Shown here: piece by piece, positions 37,311 to 46,173 of the stretch | Layout: every line of letters starts with the position of its first letter | Position numbering within the stretch: position 1 is the first letter of the stretch | Source of the DNA: Halanaerobiaceae bacterium | Lineage (GTDB): Bacteria > Bacillota > Halanaerobiia > Halanaerobiales > Halarsenatibacteraceae | NCBI GenBank assembly: GCA_007134885.1 | Contig: SLJX01000100.1 | Span: 1 to 46,173, forward strand | Direction of reading: 5' to 3' | DNA: 46,173 nucleotides | Notes under the pieces: generated by a model | The model's database searches: none | Seen by the model: the letters and a program-made list of their open reading frames with translations, nothing else | What the model was told of the DNA's origin: nothing | Translations under genes and position numbers: made by a program

Positions 37311-38930
37311 ATGAAAAGGCTGTTCGGCATATTATGTTTGATTTTACTGGTGGTTATTTTCTCAGGGTATTATATTGAACCGCTGAAGGCAAATTCAATT
37401 AAAGTTGTTACTTCAGCTGAGACAGGGAAAATTGATCTGGAGAGAAAAATTAGTGTTCATCAGGCTGACATTAGAGATATTATTTATTCCTATGCCAGGG
37501 CTCAAAATCTGGACATATATTTATTTGAAGATGTTTCAGGGAGAGCCAGTCTTCAGATATCTGGTATGGAGGGAAAAGAACTGCTGGAAAATATAATACT
37601 GGCCAGTGGTTTTGCTTATTTTGAATTGAATGAGGTAATTTATATCGGAAAAGAAGATAATATTACACGTTTAAAGAGCAGGGTTCTGGCCGAAGAAATA
37701 CAGCCAAAAGAAAAATTGCAATTGAAAATAATAGAGGTGGACTGGCGGGCAAACAGATCACAGCTGCTTTTGCGGTTTTTCCCAAAACTGGAAATTGATT
37801 ACTGGGAGGAGGAAGCACTGCTGCTGTTGATAGGAGCGGAGGATGAAGTTGCCGGAGCAGAGGAGCTGGTTGAAAATTTAAAGATTAATCTGGAACAAAG
37901 CAAAACCGGACCAAACCTTTCCGGAGATGCAGAAAGTAGTTTGATAAAGGAATATTTGTATGTTCAATCAAACCTGCAGCAGCAGGAGCTGGATCAGATA
38001 TTAAAAAGAGAAGGAATCTCTTTTACCTATCATTCCCCAAGCGGACAGCTAATAATAGTAGGAGAAGCTGAACTAGTTGCTCAAACTGCCCGGTTGATTG
38101 AAGAGCAGGGAAACAGCTTATTTCATTCCCCGATGATAATTGAACTGGACTATCAGACAGCTGAAGAAGTTATAATATTACTCCAGCCTCTTTATCCGGA
38201 GGTGTATTTGCAGGCTCTGGCAGTAAACAGGCTGCATATTTCGGGAATATCCCAGGAACTTGAGGAAATATCAAACCTGTTGCCACATCTTGATCAGATT
38301 CCTGCTCAGATTTTAATAGAGTTTGAAGTTCTTGAAATCACAGAACATGATAGATATGAAAATAATGCTTTTAATTCTCTGCCTTCTCTTGAAATAGGAT
38401 TATCATTTCCCCTGAAAGCAGAAGTGAGTTTAAACTGGCAACAGCATTTAACTGCCATGAGAGAAAATGGAAAGCTAAAGGTTTTAGCAGCTCCCAGACT
38501 TGTATCCCTTACTGGACATCCCGCAAGGCTTCATATTGGAGAGAGGATACCTTTACCGGTCTATGATCAGGAGGGTAGAAAGGCCAGGTATGATTATCTT
38601 GATTCAGGGATAATACTAAACCTGAAAGCAGAGCTTACCTCCCGGAATGAAATCCTGCTGGCTCTTAAGCCTGAGGTCAGTACTGCTTCACCTCATAATA
38701 GCAGTGTCCCTCAGTTTAATACCCGGGAGCTGGAAACAAAAATCAGGCTCCGGTGTGGAGAAACATACTTTATCGGAGGCCTTTTTCAGGAATATGATCA
38801 GCAGATTACATCATCTGTACCGTTTCTGGAAAACATCCCTCTGCTGGGGGAATTATTTTCCCGGAAACAGTTGATCTCCCGCAACACTGAGATCATAATA
38901 TCAATCACTCCACACCTGCTGGATAATTGA
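37311..38930 (+). CDS. Secretin (PilQ/GspD-like outer-membrane channel)
   Basis: Signal peptide, N0/STN-like domain (VHQADIRDIIYSYARAQNLDIYLFEDVSGRASLQISG), secretin core (LKVLAAPRLVSLTGHPARLHIGERIPLPV, LDSGIILNLKAEL, SSVPFLENIPLLGELFSRK). Confidence 0.93.
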   Translation: MKRLFGILCLILLVVIFSGYYIEPLKANSIKVVTSAETGKIDLERKISVHQADIRDIIYSYARAQNLDIYLFEDVSGRASLQISGMEGKELLENIILASGFAYFELNEVIYIGKEDNITRLKSRVLAEEIQPKEKLQLKIIEVDWRANRSQLLLRFFPKLEIDYWEEEALLLLIGAEDEVAGAEELVENLKINLEQSKTGPNLSGDAESSLIKEYLYVQSNLQQQELDQILKREGISFTYHSPSGQLIIVGEAELVAQTARLIEEQGNSLFHSPMIIELDYQTAEEVIILLQPLYPEVYLQALAVNRLHISGISQELEEISNLLPHLDQIPAQILIEFEVLEITEHDRYENNAFNSLPSLEIGLSFPLKAEVSLNWQQHLTAMRENGKLKVLAAPRLVSLTGHPARLHIGERIPLPVYDQEGRKARYDYLDSGIILNLKAELTSRNEILLALKPEVSTASPHNSSVPQFNTRELETKIRLRCGETYFIGGLFQEYDQQITSSVPFLENIPLLGELFSRKQLISRNTEIIISITPHLLDN

Positions 38931-38988
38931 CAATTAAAGCAGGAATATTTATATCCAGATAGAAATATAATTACAGGGCTAAATTTTT

Positions 38989-39027
38989 ACCCCGGTTTCT
39001 GAAGTTAGAGCCGGGGTTTATTTTTGG
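38989..39027 (+). terminator. Rho-independent terminator after secretin
   Basis: ACCCCGG (38989-38995)...CCGGGGT (39011-39017) then TTTATTTTT. Confidence 0.8.
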
Positions 39028-39060
39028 TAGATCTCCATTATTTTTAGTAGAGCTCCATTA
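39021..39060. repeat. Tandem 20-bp duplication upstream of aroK
   Basis: TTTTTGGTAGATCTCCATTA / TTTTTAGTAGAGCTCCATTA, two mismatches. Confidence 0.9.
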
Positions 39061-39075
39061 TTTTAAAAGCTGCAG

Positions 39076-39597
39076 GTGAAGATTATGATAATTACTTTAA
39101 TAGGGATGATGGGCTCAGGTAAGTCCAGTGCTGCCCGGGAAATTGCGGCAGAACTTGACTGGGACTGGATCGATACTGATGAGCTTATCATCGAACGGGA
39201 GAATAGAGAAATAGAATCAATTTTTGCCGAAGAGGGAGAAAAATATTTCCGCAGGATTGAAAAACAGATAATTTCAGAAATTTATCAAATTCCAAAAGAT
39301 CTGGTAGTGGCTACCGGCGGGGGAGCGGTTATAGCTCGGGAAAACCGCCGGATATTTCTAGCAAGGAGCGAGGTTTTCTGGCTTTCAGCTTCGGTTGAGA
39401 TTTTGCTGGAGAGAACTGCTGGCTCTGACAGGCCGCTGCTCAAGGTGGCAGATAAAAAAGAAAAATTAAATAATTTGCTGGAAGAACGAAAAAAATACTA
39501 TAGAATCGGACGTAAAATTGATACCTCAGATTTAAACGCCTCTGAAGTTGCCGACAGGATAATCCGGACAGTAAATTTAACCAGAAAGGATGGATAG
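39076..39597 (+). CDS. aroK: Shikimate kinase
   Basis: LIGMMGSGKSSAAREIAAELDWDWIDTDELI, EKQIISE, VATGGGAVI; start ATG 39085 likely. Confidence 0.94.
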   Translation: MKIMIITLIGMMGSGKSSAAREIAAELDWDWIDTDELIIERENREIESIFAEEGEKYFRRIEKQIISEIYQIPKDLVVATGGGAVIARENRRIFLARSEVFWLSASVEILLERTAGSDRPLLKVADKKEKLNNLLEERKKYYRIGRKIDTSDLNASEVADRIIRTVNLTRKDG

Positions 39598-40042
39598 AAT
39601 GAAAAAGATTGCAGTTATTAACGGGCCTAATATGAACTGGCTGGGACAGCGGGATACTTCGCTTTACGGCAGTAAAAATCTGGCCCAGCTGGAAACAAAG
39701 ATTACCGATGCTGTTGAAAAAATTGGCTGGGGGGTAATATGCTATCAAAGTAACTCGGAAGGAGAACTAATAAATTTTATTCAGGATGTCAGCTCAGATG
39801 CAGCAGGTTTTATTATAAATCCAGCTGCCTATACCCATTACAGTCTGGCACTGACAGACTGCCTGGCAGCTTTAGAACAGCCTATAATAGAGGTTCATTT
39901 CAGCAACCTGTCCGGCCGGGAAAAATCAAGGCAGAAGATGTTAACTTCCCGGGAGGCTGAGGGAGTTATCATGGGCCTGGGAGAAGAAGGATATTTTTTA
40001 GCGATTGAAGCTTTACGAACAATTCTTGAGGGGGATAAATAG
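39590..40042 (+). CDS. aroQ: Type II 3-dehydroquinate dehydratase
   Basis: INGPNMNWLGQRDTSLYG, YQSNSEGELINFIQ, GFIINPAAYTHYSLALTDCLAALEQPIIEVHFSN. Confidence 0.95.
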   Translation: MDRMKKIAVINGPNMNWLGQRDTSLYGSKNLAQLETKITDAVEKIGWGVICYQSNSEGELINFIQDVSSDAAGFIINPAAYTHYSLALTDCLAALEQPIIEVHFSNLSGREKSRQKMLTSREAEGVIMGLGEEGYFLAIEALRTILEGDK

Positions 40043-41122
40043 ATGACAGGTATGAACAGCAAAAGAAAGGAAAGTGTTTATGAAATTTTGCAGAATAAAA
40101 GCCTTGATGCAATTTTAATTACTTCCTCTGAGAATTGCTATTATCTTTCAGGCTTTACCGGAACAGCAGGTGTGATAGTGATTACAGGTGAAAGAGATTA
40201 TTTTATCACTGATTTTCGCTATCTGGAGCAGGCCGGAGAGCAGGTTTCCGGGTGTGAAATAAAAGAGATAAGCAGGAATAAGGAGGAGAAACTGGCCGAA
40301 TTTTTAACTGACTTAAATATCTCCAGTTTGGGATTTGAGGATGATCATGTCAGTTATGAATATTATCATAAAATGATAGATCTCTGTGAGGATATTACCT
40401 TTGTGCCCCTGAAGGGCAGTGTTAAAGATTTAAGACTCATAAAAGAGCCTGAAGAGATAGAAAATATTAAAAAGGCTGTTGAGATTACAGAAAGGGCCTT
40501 TGATAAACTGCTGGATTATATTGAACCCGGCAGGACAGAAAAGGAACTGGCTGCAGAATTAGAGTATCTCCTTCGGAAGGAAGGGGGAGAAAAACCGGCC
40601 TTTGATTTTATTGTGGCTTCAGGTAAAAGATCTTCCCTGCCTCACGGAGTGGCTTCTGATAAAAAGGTTGCCCGGGGAGAATTTATTACTTTTGATTTTG
40701 GTACTCATTACAATAATTATTGTTCTGATATGACCCGCACTGTTATTCTGGGAAAGCCTGATGAAAAGCAGAGGGAAGTTTACGAAATAGTTTTACAGGC
40801 CCACAGGCAGGTCAGCAATAACCTCAGGGCTGGCATGAGCGGTGTTGAGGCTGATGCTATTGCCCGGGAGATAATTACTGAAGCCGGATATGGCGATAAT
40901 TTTGGCCACGGCCTGGGTCATGGAATTGGAATTGAGATTCATGAAGCTCCCAAATTGTCCACTCAATCCGAAGACACCCTAAAGCCCGGAATGGTTGTTA
41001 CCAATGAACCTGGGATTTATATTTCAGATTGGGGCGGTGTTCGAATAGAGGATGATCTGCTTGTTGAAGAAGATGGCTGTGCAGTTTTGAATTCCAGCTC
41101 TAAAGAATTAATAATCCTCTAG
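40043..41122 (+). CDS. Xaa-Pro peptidase (M24B)
   Basis: ITFDFGTHYNNYCSDMTRTV, FGHGLGHGIGIEIHEAP, VVTNEPGIYISDWGGVRIEDDLLV. Confidence 0.95.
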   Translation: MTGMNSKRKESVYEILQNKSLDAILITSSENCYYLSGFTGTAGVIVITGERDYFITDFRYLEQAGEQVSGCEIKEISRNKEEKLAEFLTDLNISSLGFEDDHVSYEYYHKMIDLCEDITFVPLKGSVKDLRLIKEPEEIENIKKAVEITERAFDKLLDYIEPGRTEKELAAELEYLLRKEGGEKPAFDFIVASGKRSSLPHGVASDKKVARGEFITFDFGTHYNNYCSDMTRTVILGKPDEKQREVYEIVLQAHRQVSNNLRAGMSGVEADAIAREIITEAGYGDNFGHGLGHGIGIEIHEAPKLSTQSEDTLKPGMVVTNEPGIYISDWGGVRIEDDLLVEEDGCAVLNSSSKELIIL

Positions 41123-41194
41123 TTACCGGGGCTGAAAGGTTATCCCGTGATTCATTCTAACAATTCCAACTCTGATTAATCTAAATGGATTTGT

Positions 41195-41222
41195 TTGTGA
41201 TAAAAAATAAATATGATATAAT
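41195..41222 (+). promoter_or_regulatory. Sigma-A-type promoter for efp
   Basis: TTGTGA (41195-41200), 16-nt spacer, TATAAT (41217-41222). Confidence 0.6.
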
Positions 41223-41302
41223 AAAATGGAAATAGCTAAGAGTTTTTAGGCAGCCCAGGAAAAGCATTATTCAAGAAACCCATTATTCAAGAGGAGTTTT
41301 TT

Positions 41303-41860
41303 ATGATATCAACCAATGATTTTACCACCGGTTTAACAATTGAACTGGAAGATGATATTTATACTGTGATTAATTTTGAACATTCCAAATCAGGAAGAGG
41401 AGGAGCCTTTGTCAGGACAAAGTTGAAAAGTTTAACCGACGGACATGTTATAAACAAAACCTTTCGAGCAGGTGAGAAGGTTAAGCAGGCTCATATAGAG
41501 AAAAGACCGATGCAGTATTTATATCAGGACGGAGATCAGCATGTTTTTATGGATGTTAATACCTATGAGCAGACCTATCTAAATAGGGAACAGCTGGATG
41601 ATAAGTTAAAATTTATCAGGGAAAACATGAAAGTAGAACTGGTATTTTATGAAAACCAGCCAATAGATATTAATCTGCCTACTTCTGTGGTGCTGGAGGT
41701 TGTTAAAGCTCCCCCGGCAGTTAAAGGTGATACCGTATCCGGTGCTACCAAAGAAATAGAGGTGGAAACTGGCTACTCTCTTCAGGCACCCATGTTTATT
41801 GAAGAAGGTACAGAAATAAAGATAGATACCAGAACAGGCGAATATTTGGAGAGGGCATAA
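41303..41860 (+). CDS. efp: Elongation factor P
   Basis: [82 protein letters not shown]. Confidence 0.98.
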   Translation: MISTNDFTTGLTIELEDDIYTVINFEHSKSGRGGAFVRTKLKSLTDGHVINKTFRAGEKVKQAHIEKRPMQYLYQDGDQHVFMDVNTYEQTYLNREQLDDKLKFIRENMKVELVFYENQPIDINLPTSVVLEVVKAPPAVKGDTVSGATKEIEVETGYSLQAPMFIEEGTEIKIDTRTGEYLERA

Positions 41861-41885
41861 TTTATGATATACTGGGGGAAATTAT

Positions 41886-43022
41886 ATGGACTATTTAATT
41901 ATAGGTTCGGGTGTAGCAGGAGTATCTGCAGCTAAAGAGATTGTTAAGAAGTTTGACAAAAAGAAGGATTCCGTCACAATAATTTCTAATGAAAGTGAGC
42001 CCTTCTATTACCGCCCTCGCTTGATACAATATCTTTCAGGAGAAATAAATGTCAGGGATATCTTAATAAATGATCGGGATTGGTTTGCCAAGAATGGCAT
42101 AAACCTTAAGCTAGAAGAAGAAGTTGTCAGGGTCGTAACTACTGAGAATAAAGTTGTGTCAAATAAAAATGAATATCATTATGACAGACTGCTGCTGGCC
42201 AATGGGGCAAAACCATTTAGGCCTCCAATTACCGGAGCAGAAAAAGACAAAATATTTACCCTGCGAAATTCTCAAGATGCCGAGATTATTTACCAGCAGG
42301 CCAGGAAATCAAATACTGCAGTGGTAATAGGGGGTGGACTGCTGGGTCTCGAATCTGCCTTTAATCTGAAGAAGGTTGTTCTGAAAGTTTATGTGGTTGA
42401 GTTGGCCGAACATCTTCTGGCAAGACAGCTGGATCCTCAGGGCGGAACAATATTGAAGAAAAAAATGGAAAGGATGGGCTGCAATTTCTTTTTAGCCAGC
42501 CTTACCAGCAAGCTTCATGGAGATGAAAAAGTTGAGGCTGTGGAATTAAAGGATGGAACTATTATTGAAACAGATATGGTGCTTATCTCGGCTGGTATTC
42601 GCTCAAACACAGAACTGGTTGAAGGTACCGGCATTGCAACCGATAAAGGAATTATTGTTAATGAAAAGATGGAAACCAATATTGAAAACATTTATGCGGC
42701 AGGAGATGCAGCGGAGTTTGAAGGCAAAGTTTGTGGGATCTGGGCCCCTTCCATGGAACAGGGAAAAACAGCAGGCAAAAACATGGCTGGTGCTGCTGCC
42801 AGATTTCCCGGTTTTGTTCCCTCTTATACTTTAAAAGTAGCAGGTAATGATGTGACTTCTCTGGGGATTCTGGAAGAGGAAAATGGTATTACCTCGGAAG
42901 TCAAAATAGATGATGAAAATTACTGCCGGATTTTCAAAAATAAAGAGAGAAAACCTGTTGGAGCAATAATAATTGGCCAACATGAAGAAAAAGATGATAT
43001 AATTAAAGAAATAAAGAGCTAA
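41886..43022 (+). CDS. FAD-dependent NAD(P)H oxidoreductase (rubredoxin/nitrite reductase-like)
   Basis: YLIIGSGVAGVSAAKEI, LLLANGAKPFRPPI, VVIGGGLLGLESAFNLKK, IYAAGDAAEF. Confidence 0.92.
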   Translation: MDYLIIGSGVAGVSAAKEIVKKFDKKKDSVTIISNESEPFYYRPRLIQYLSGEINVRDILINDRDWFAKNGINLKLEEEVVRVVTTENKVVSNKNEYHYDRLLLANGAKPFRPPITGAEKDKIFTLRNSQDAEIIYQQARKSNTAVVIGGGLLGLESAFNLKKVVLKVYVVELAEHLLARQLDPQGGTILKKKMERMGCNFFLASLTSKLHGDEKVEAVELKDGTIIETDMVLISAGIRSNTELVEGTGIATDKGIIVNEKMETNIENIYAAGDAAEFEGKVCGIWAPSMEQGKTAGKNMAGAAARFPGFVPSYTLKVAGNDVTSLGILEEENGITSEVKIDDENYCRIFKNKERKPVGAIIIGQHEEKDDIIKEIKS

Positions 43023-43097
43023 ATTTTCTAGCAAAGTTGGGAAATAAGCATTTTAAGTTTTAATTTTTATTTAGAGAGATAGATAGGAGGAAAAGAT

Positions 43098-43508
43098 ATG
43101 CCTGAACAAGAACTGGGCACCATCAATATAGCGGATGAAGTTATTGCTATTATTGCAGGTATGTCAGCTGTTGAAATAGAAGGCATTTATTCTATGAGTG
43201 GTGGATTTGCTGGAAGTCTGGCTAATATGCTTGGCAGAAAGAATTTATCACGGGGTGTTAAGGTTGATATTGAAGAAAATGAAGCCCGGATAAATCTTTA
43301 TATCATAATTAAATATGGCAGTTCAATTCCTGATATAGCCTGGAAAATTCAGGATAATGTTAAAAATACTGTCGAGGGCATGACAGGATTGAAAGTTACA
43401 GAGGTTAATGTCCATGTTCAGGGGGTAGACTTTCCTGTTCAAAAAGAAGAGGAGATTTTACCTGAAGAACTGGAAGAAGAACCTGAAAAGGAGGAGGCTA
43501 AAGAATGA
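43098..43508 (+). CDS. Asp23/Gls24 family protein
   Basis: LGTINIADEVIAIIAGMSAVEIEGIYSMSGGFAGSLANMLGRKNLSRGVKVDI. Confidence 0.95.
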   Translation: MPEQELGTINIADEVIAIIAGMSAVEIEGIYSMSGGFAGSLANMLGRKNLSRGVKVDIEENEARINLYIIIKYGSSIPDIAWKIQDNVKNTVEGMTGLKVTEVNVHVQGVDFPVQKEEEILPEELEEEPEKEEAKE

Positions 43509-44596
43509 AAAGCTTAAATAATTTAATCAACATTTTACTGCTGGCTGTTTTAATGTTAATGGTGCTGATTTTGACAGTTTTTAGCTTTGGGCTGACAGGA
43601 GCAGAGCTTCTGCAGAATATTGAAGCAGATTTATATCAAAATACAGCAGCCGGTTTGATTTTTCTGGTAATATTTTTGCTGACAGCCTGGGCGCTGTATC
43701 CACTTTTTAAAACGAAAAGTAAGGTTGCCACCATCAGCAGGGATGAACATGGTTCGATAAATATTACTCTGGAAGCCCTGGATAAGATGATCAGAGGGAT
43801 CGTAAGAGAAGAAAAGGGACTTGAAATTAAGAGTACAGAACTTAATTCCAGGGACTCCGGGATGGAAGTCCAGATGAGGATCGCCGTTGAAGAAAATCAG
43901 AATATTCCTGTTTTAACCGGGAGAATAAAAGATAATGTTCGCTACCGGTTAAAGGAAATAACCGGAGCTGAAATTGAGAAGGTGCAGATTTTAATTGAAG
44001 GCATATCTCCAGGCAAGAGAAAACCGGATTTTATTTCTGAACCTCCAAGGGATAAATCTGTCAGAGATAAGGACAGCCGAGAAGAGAAGGAGGTCAAAAA
44101 AAAGAAAGCGGATAAAGAAATAGTTAAAGGCAAACCTGAAAAAGAAGATGAAGATGAAGTAGCTGAAAAAGGAGAAAAAATGGAAAAAAAGAGTTCGATG
44201 GATAAAATCCTGGATAAATTCAGAAAGAAAGAATCTAAAACTGGGGATGAAAATAAGGATGAAGATAGTTTGAAAACCGGAGATGAAACTGAAAGAGAAG
44301 AAACTAATAAAGATAAAGGCCCGGATAAAAATAAGCTGATCGGGGAAAGAGATAAAGAAGAAAAAGAGAAAGATAAGAACGAAAAAAAGTCAGAAGCCAA
44401 AAACAAAAATGAGAAAAAAGAAGAAGCTAAAGAAAAGGATAAAAAGGATTATTTAAAGAATAAAAATATCTCAAAAAAGGAAAAAGGTATCAGCCTGGAA
44501 AACTCCAATAAAGATAGCAGTAAAAAAAATAATTCCAGGGATGATGAAACCCCGGTTAATAAAGCAAAGGATTCAAAAGACAGCAAAGATAAATGA
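43505..44596 (+). CDS. AmaP-like alkaline-shock anchoring protein with long charged C-terminal tail
   Basis: Two TM segments, Asp23-like domain fragment (GSINITLEALDKMIRGIVREEKGL), then ~190 residues of K/E/D-rich sequence; between asp23 and DUF2273 genes. Confidence 0.88.
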   Translation: MKSLNNLINILLLAVLMLMVLILTVFSFGLTGAELLQNIEADLYQNTAAGLIFLVIFLLTAWALYPLFKTKSKVATISRDEHGSINITLEALDKMIRGIVREEKGLEIKSTELNSRDSGMEVQMRIAVEENQNIPVLTGRIKDNVRYRLKEITGAEIEKVQILIEGISPGKRKPDFISEPPRDKSVRDKDSREEKEVKKKKADKEIVKGKPEKEDEDEVAEKGEKMEKKSSMDKILDKFRKKESKTGDENKDEDSLKTGDETEREETNKDKGPDKNKLIGERDKEEKEKDKNEKKSEAKNKNEKKEEAKEKDKKDYLKNKNISKKEKGISLENSNKDSSKKNNSRDDETPVNKAKDSKDSKDK

Positions 44597-44647
44597 TGAT
44601 AATGATGAAGACAGTCCCCGTAAATTTTAGAAGGAGGCTGGTATCAG

Positions 44648-44884
44648 ATGGATAGAGAAAAATTCTGGCAGGAAATAAGAAACAGAATAGCCGATAATAC
44701 CAGAATTATTGCCGGAGGATTGCTGGGACTGATATTTGCAATTCTAATTTTGACCCTGGGTGTACCACGGGCAATATTAATTGCATTTCTTACCCTGGTT
44801 GGAGGATTACTTGGCAGTCGGGATAGTTTGCAGAAAGATTTCTGGCATCTGGTAGAAAAATTTTTTCCGGATAATCTTTCCTAG
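44648..44884 (+). CDS. DUF2273 small membrane protein
   Basis: RIIAGGLLGLIFAILILTLGVPRAILIAFLTLVGGLLGSR; canonical asp23-amaP-DUF2273 position. Confidence 0.88.
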   Translation: MDREKFWQEIRNRIADNTRIIAGGLLGLIFAILILTLGVPRAILIAFLTLVGGLLGSRDSLQKDFWHLVEKFFPDNLS

Positions 44885-44938
44885 CAAAATTTTGTGATAC
44901 GTTTAATTAGTTTTGCAGGCGAGAAACATTTTATATAG

Positions 44939-45364
44939 TTGGTGATTGCAGTAATGAAAATTTTAACAAGACATCAAGAAAGGGAGAAAGCTCTCCAGTA
45001 TTTATATGCTTTAGAGATTCAGGATAAAATAACAGTTGGCTGCTTACCTCAGGATATTAATTATCCTGAGACTCTTTTTGAGGGGGAATCCAGTGATAAT
45101 TACCATCTGGAATTAATTAAGGGGGTTTGCCAGGAACTCGAGAGACTGGATCAGATAATTTCTGAGAAAGCCATAAACTGGAGAATTAGCAGGTTGGCTG
45201 CAGTTGATAAAAATATCCTGAGGATAGCAATTTATGAAATATTATTTCTGGAAGATATTCCTAAAGCAGTGTCCATAAATGAAGCTGTAGAACTGGCTAA
45301 AAGCTACGGGAGCGATAAATCCTATTCTTTTATAAATGGTATTCTGGGTAAAGTAGAGACATAA
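44939..45364 (+). CDS. nusB: Transcription antitermination factor NusB
   Basis: RHQEREKALQYLYALE, RLAAVDKNILRIAIYEILFLEDIPKAVSINEAVELAKSYGSDKSYSFINGILGKV. Confidence 0.96.
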   Translation: MVIAVMKILTRHQEREKALQYLYALEIQDKITVGCLPQDINYPETLFEGESSDNYHLELIKGVCQELERLDQIISEKAINWRISRLAAVDKNILRIAIYEILFLEDIPKAVSINEAVELAKSYGSDKSYSFINGILGKVET

Positions 45365-45378
45365 GCAGAAATTTTGGA

Positions 45379-46098
45379 GTGAAATTTATGGAATTTGAGC
45401 CGATTAAAACAAATAAAGTTTATGAGCAGGTAATACAGCAGATTAAAGAAATGATTTATCGAGGAGATATTCGTAGAGGTGATAAACTTCCCTCAGAAAG
45501 AGTTCTTAAAAAGCAGCTGAGTGTCAGCAGAGCTTCAATTCGTGAAGCTTTCAGTGCGCTGGAAATGATTGGATTGATTGAAAGCAGACCGGGAGAGGGT
45601 ACTTTTATCAAAGAAGTTGCCGATAAAAATCTTCTTGAACCTCTATCTCTGGCTCTGCTGCTGGAAGATGATGTTGCCGGAGAATTGCTGGAACTACGCC
45701 GGGTACTGGAAGTAGATTGTGTTAGACTTGCTGCCGAAAGAAGAAATCAGGAAGATATCAATACTCTGGAAGAGATAGTTAATAAAATGGAAATCCGGAC
45801 AGGTTTTGAAGAAGACAGTATTAACCTGGATCGGGATTTTCATTATACAATAGCCAGGACCAGCAAGAATAATGTTCTCTATTATGTTATGACTTCAATA
45901 ATGGCTGCTATGGATTTTCATATCAAACATACCAGAACCAAACTTGTTTCCCGACCGGATACCATGAATAAATTTACAGCTCAACATCGTCGGATTTTTT
46001 CAGCAATTAAAAAGGAAGATCCCGAGCAATCGATGCAGGAAATGAAATCCCATTTAGAGTTTGTCGAGCAATTGATAAATAGAGAAATTGAAGGTTGA
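45379..46098 (+). CDS. FadR/GntR family transcriptional regulator
   Basis: VYEQVIQQIKEMIYRGDIRRGDKLPSERVLKKQLSVSRASIREAFSALEMIGLIESRPGEGTFI plus FCD domain. Confidence 0.94.
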   Translation: MKFMEFEPIKTNKVYEQVIQQIKEMIYRGDIRRGDKLPSERVLKKQLSVSRASIREAFSALEMIGLIESRPGEGTFIKEVADKNLLEPLSLALLLEDDVAGELLELRRVLEVDCVRLAAERRNQEDINTLEEIVNKMEIRTGFEEDSINLDRDFHYTIARTSKNNVLYYVMTSIMAAMDFHIKHTRTKLVSRPDTMNKFTAQHRRIFSAIKKEDPEQSMQEMKSHLEFVEQLINREIEG

Positions 46099-46173
46099 AA
46101 TATTATTTAATTCACCTTGTTATTATTAAAAATATTTTAATAACACCAAAATTATTGTAATAACATTCAAATA

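Noticed and set aside
38941-39020. Possible riboswitch between secretin and aroK
   Set aside because: The only clear structure is a simple terminator hairpin; the rest is short and low in structure.
43942-44406. Minus-strand ORF rich in F/S/L opposite amaP
   Set aside because: Antisense shadow of the K/E/D-rich tail; no start-site signals or family features.

Overview
The 46 kb window is mostly conserved core genes from a low-to-mid GC bacterium of Firmicutes (Bacillota) type. The gene content, acidic protein tails and secretin suggest a diderm, halophilic lineage such as Halanaerobiales, but that assignment is inference. Order on + unless noted: T-box(Thr)-thrS; leader-infC-rpmI-rplT; TrmH-type methyltransferase; yqzL-like small ORF (missed by the ORF track)-T-box(Phe)-pheS-pheT; zapA-cvpA-polX-mutS2; PBP1A (-); tyrS-alaS; ireB; ruvX-DUF1292-mltG; U32 peptidase; DUF4911; SleB-like hydrolase; abrB (-); fur-crp-aroE; an 11-gene type IV pilus/T2SS-like cluster (short ComGA-like ATPase through secretin); aroK-aroQ-pepP-efp; NAD(P)H:acceptor oxidoreductase; asp23-amaP-DUF2273-nusB-fadR. 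No CRISPR array, tRNA, rRNA, transposase or phage module was recognised. The best second-look items are: a hybrid pilus cluster joining a ComG-like motor to PilM/N/O and a secretin, with a possible PilO-PilP fusion and a pseudopilin whose cleavage-site Gly is replaced by Lys; a 5x33-bp array of RBS-start-codon-stop units just upstream of mutS2, with further tandem repeats around the same gene; a yqzL-like ORF between a promoter and the Phe T-box; and an apparent ATC start codon for infC.
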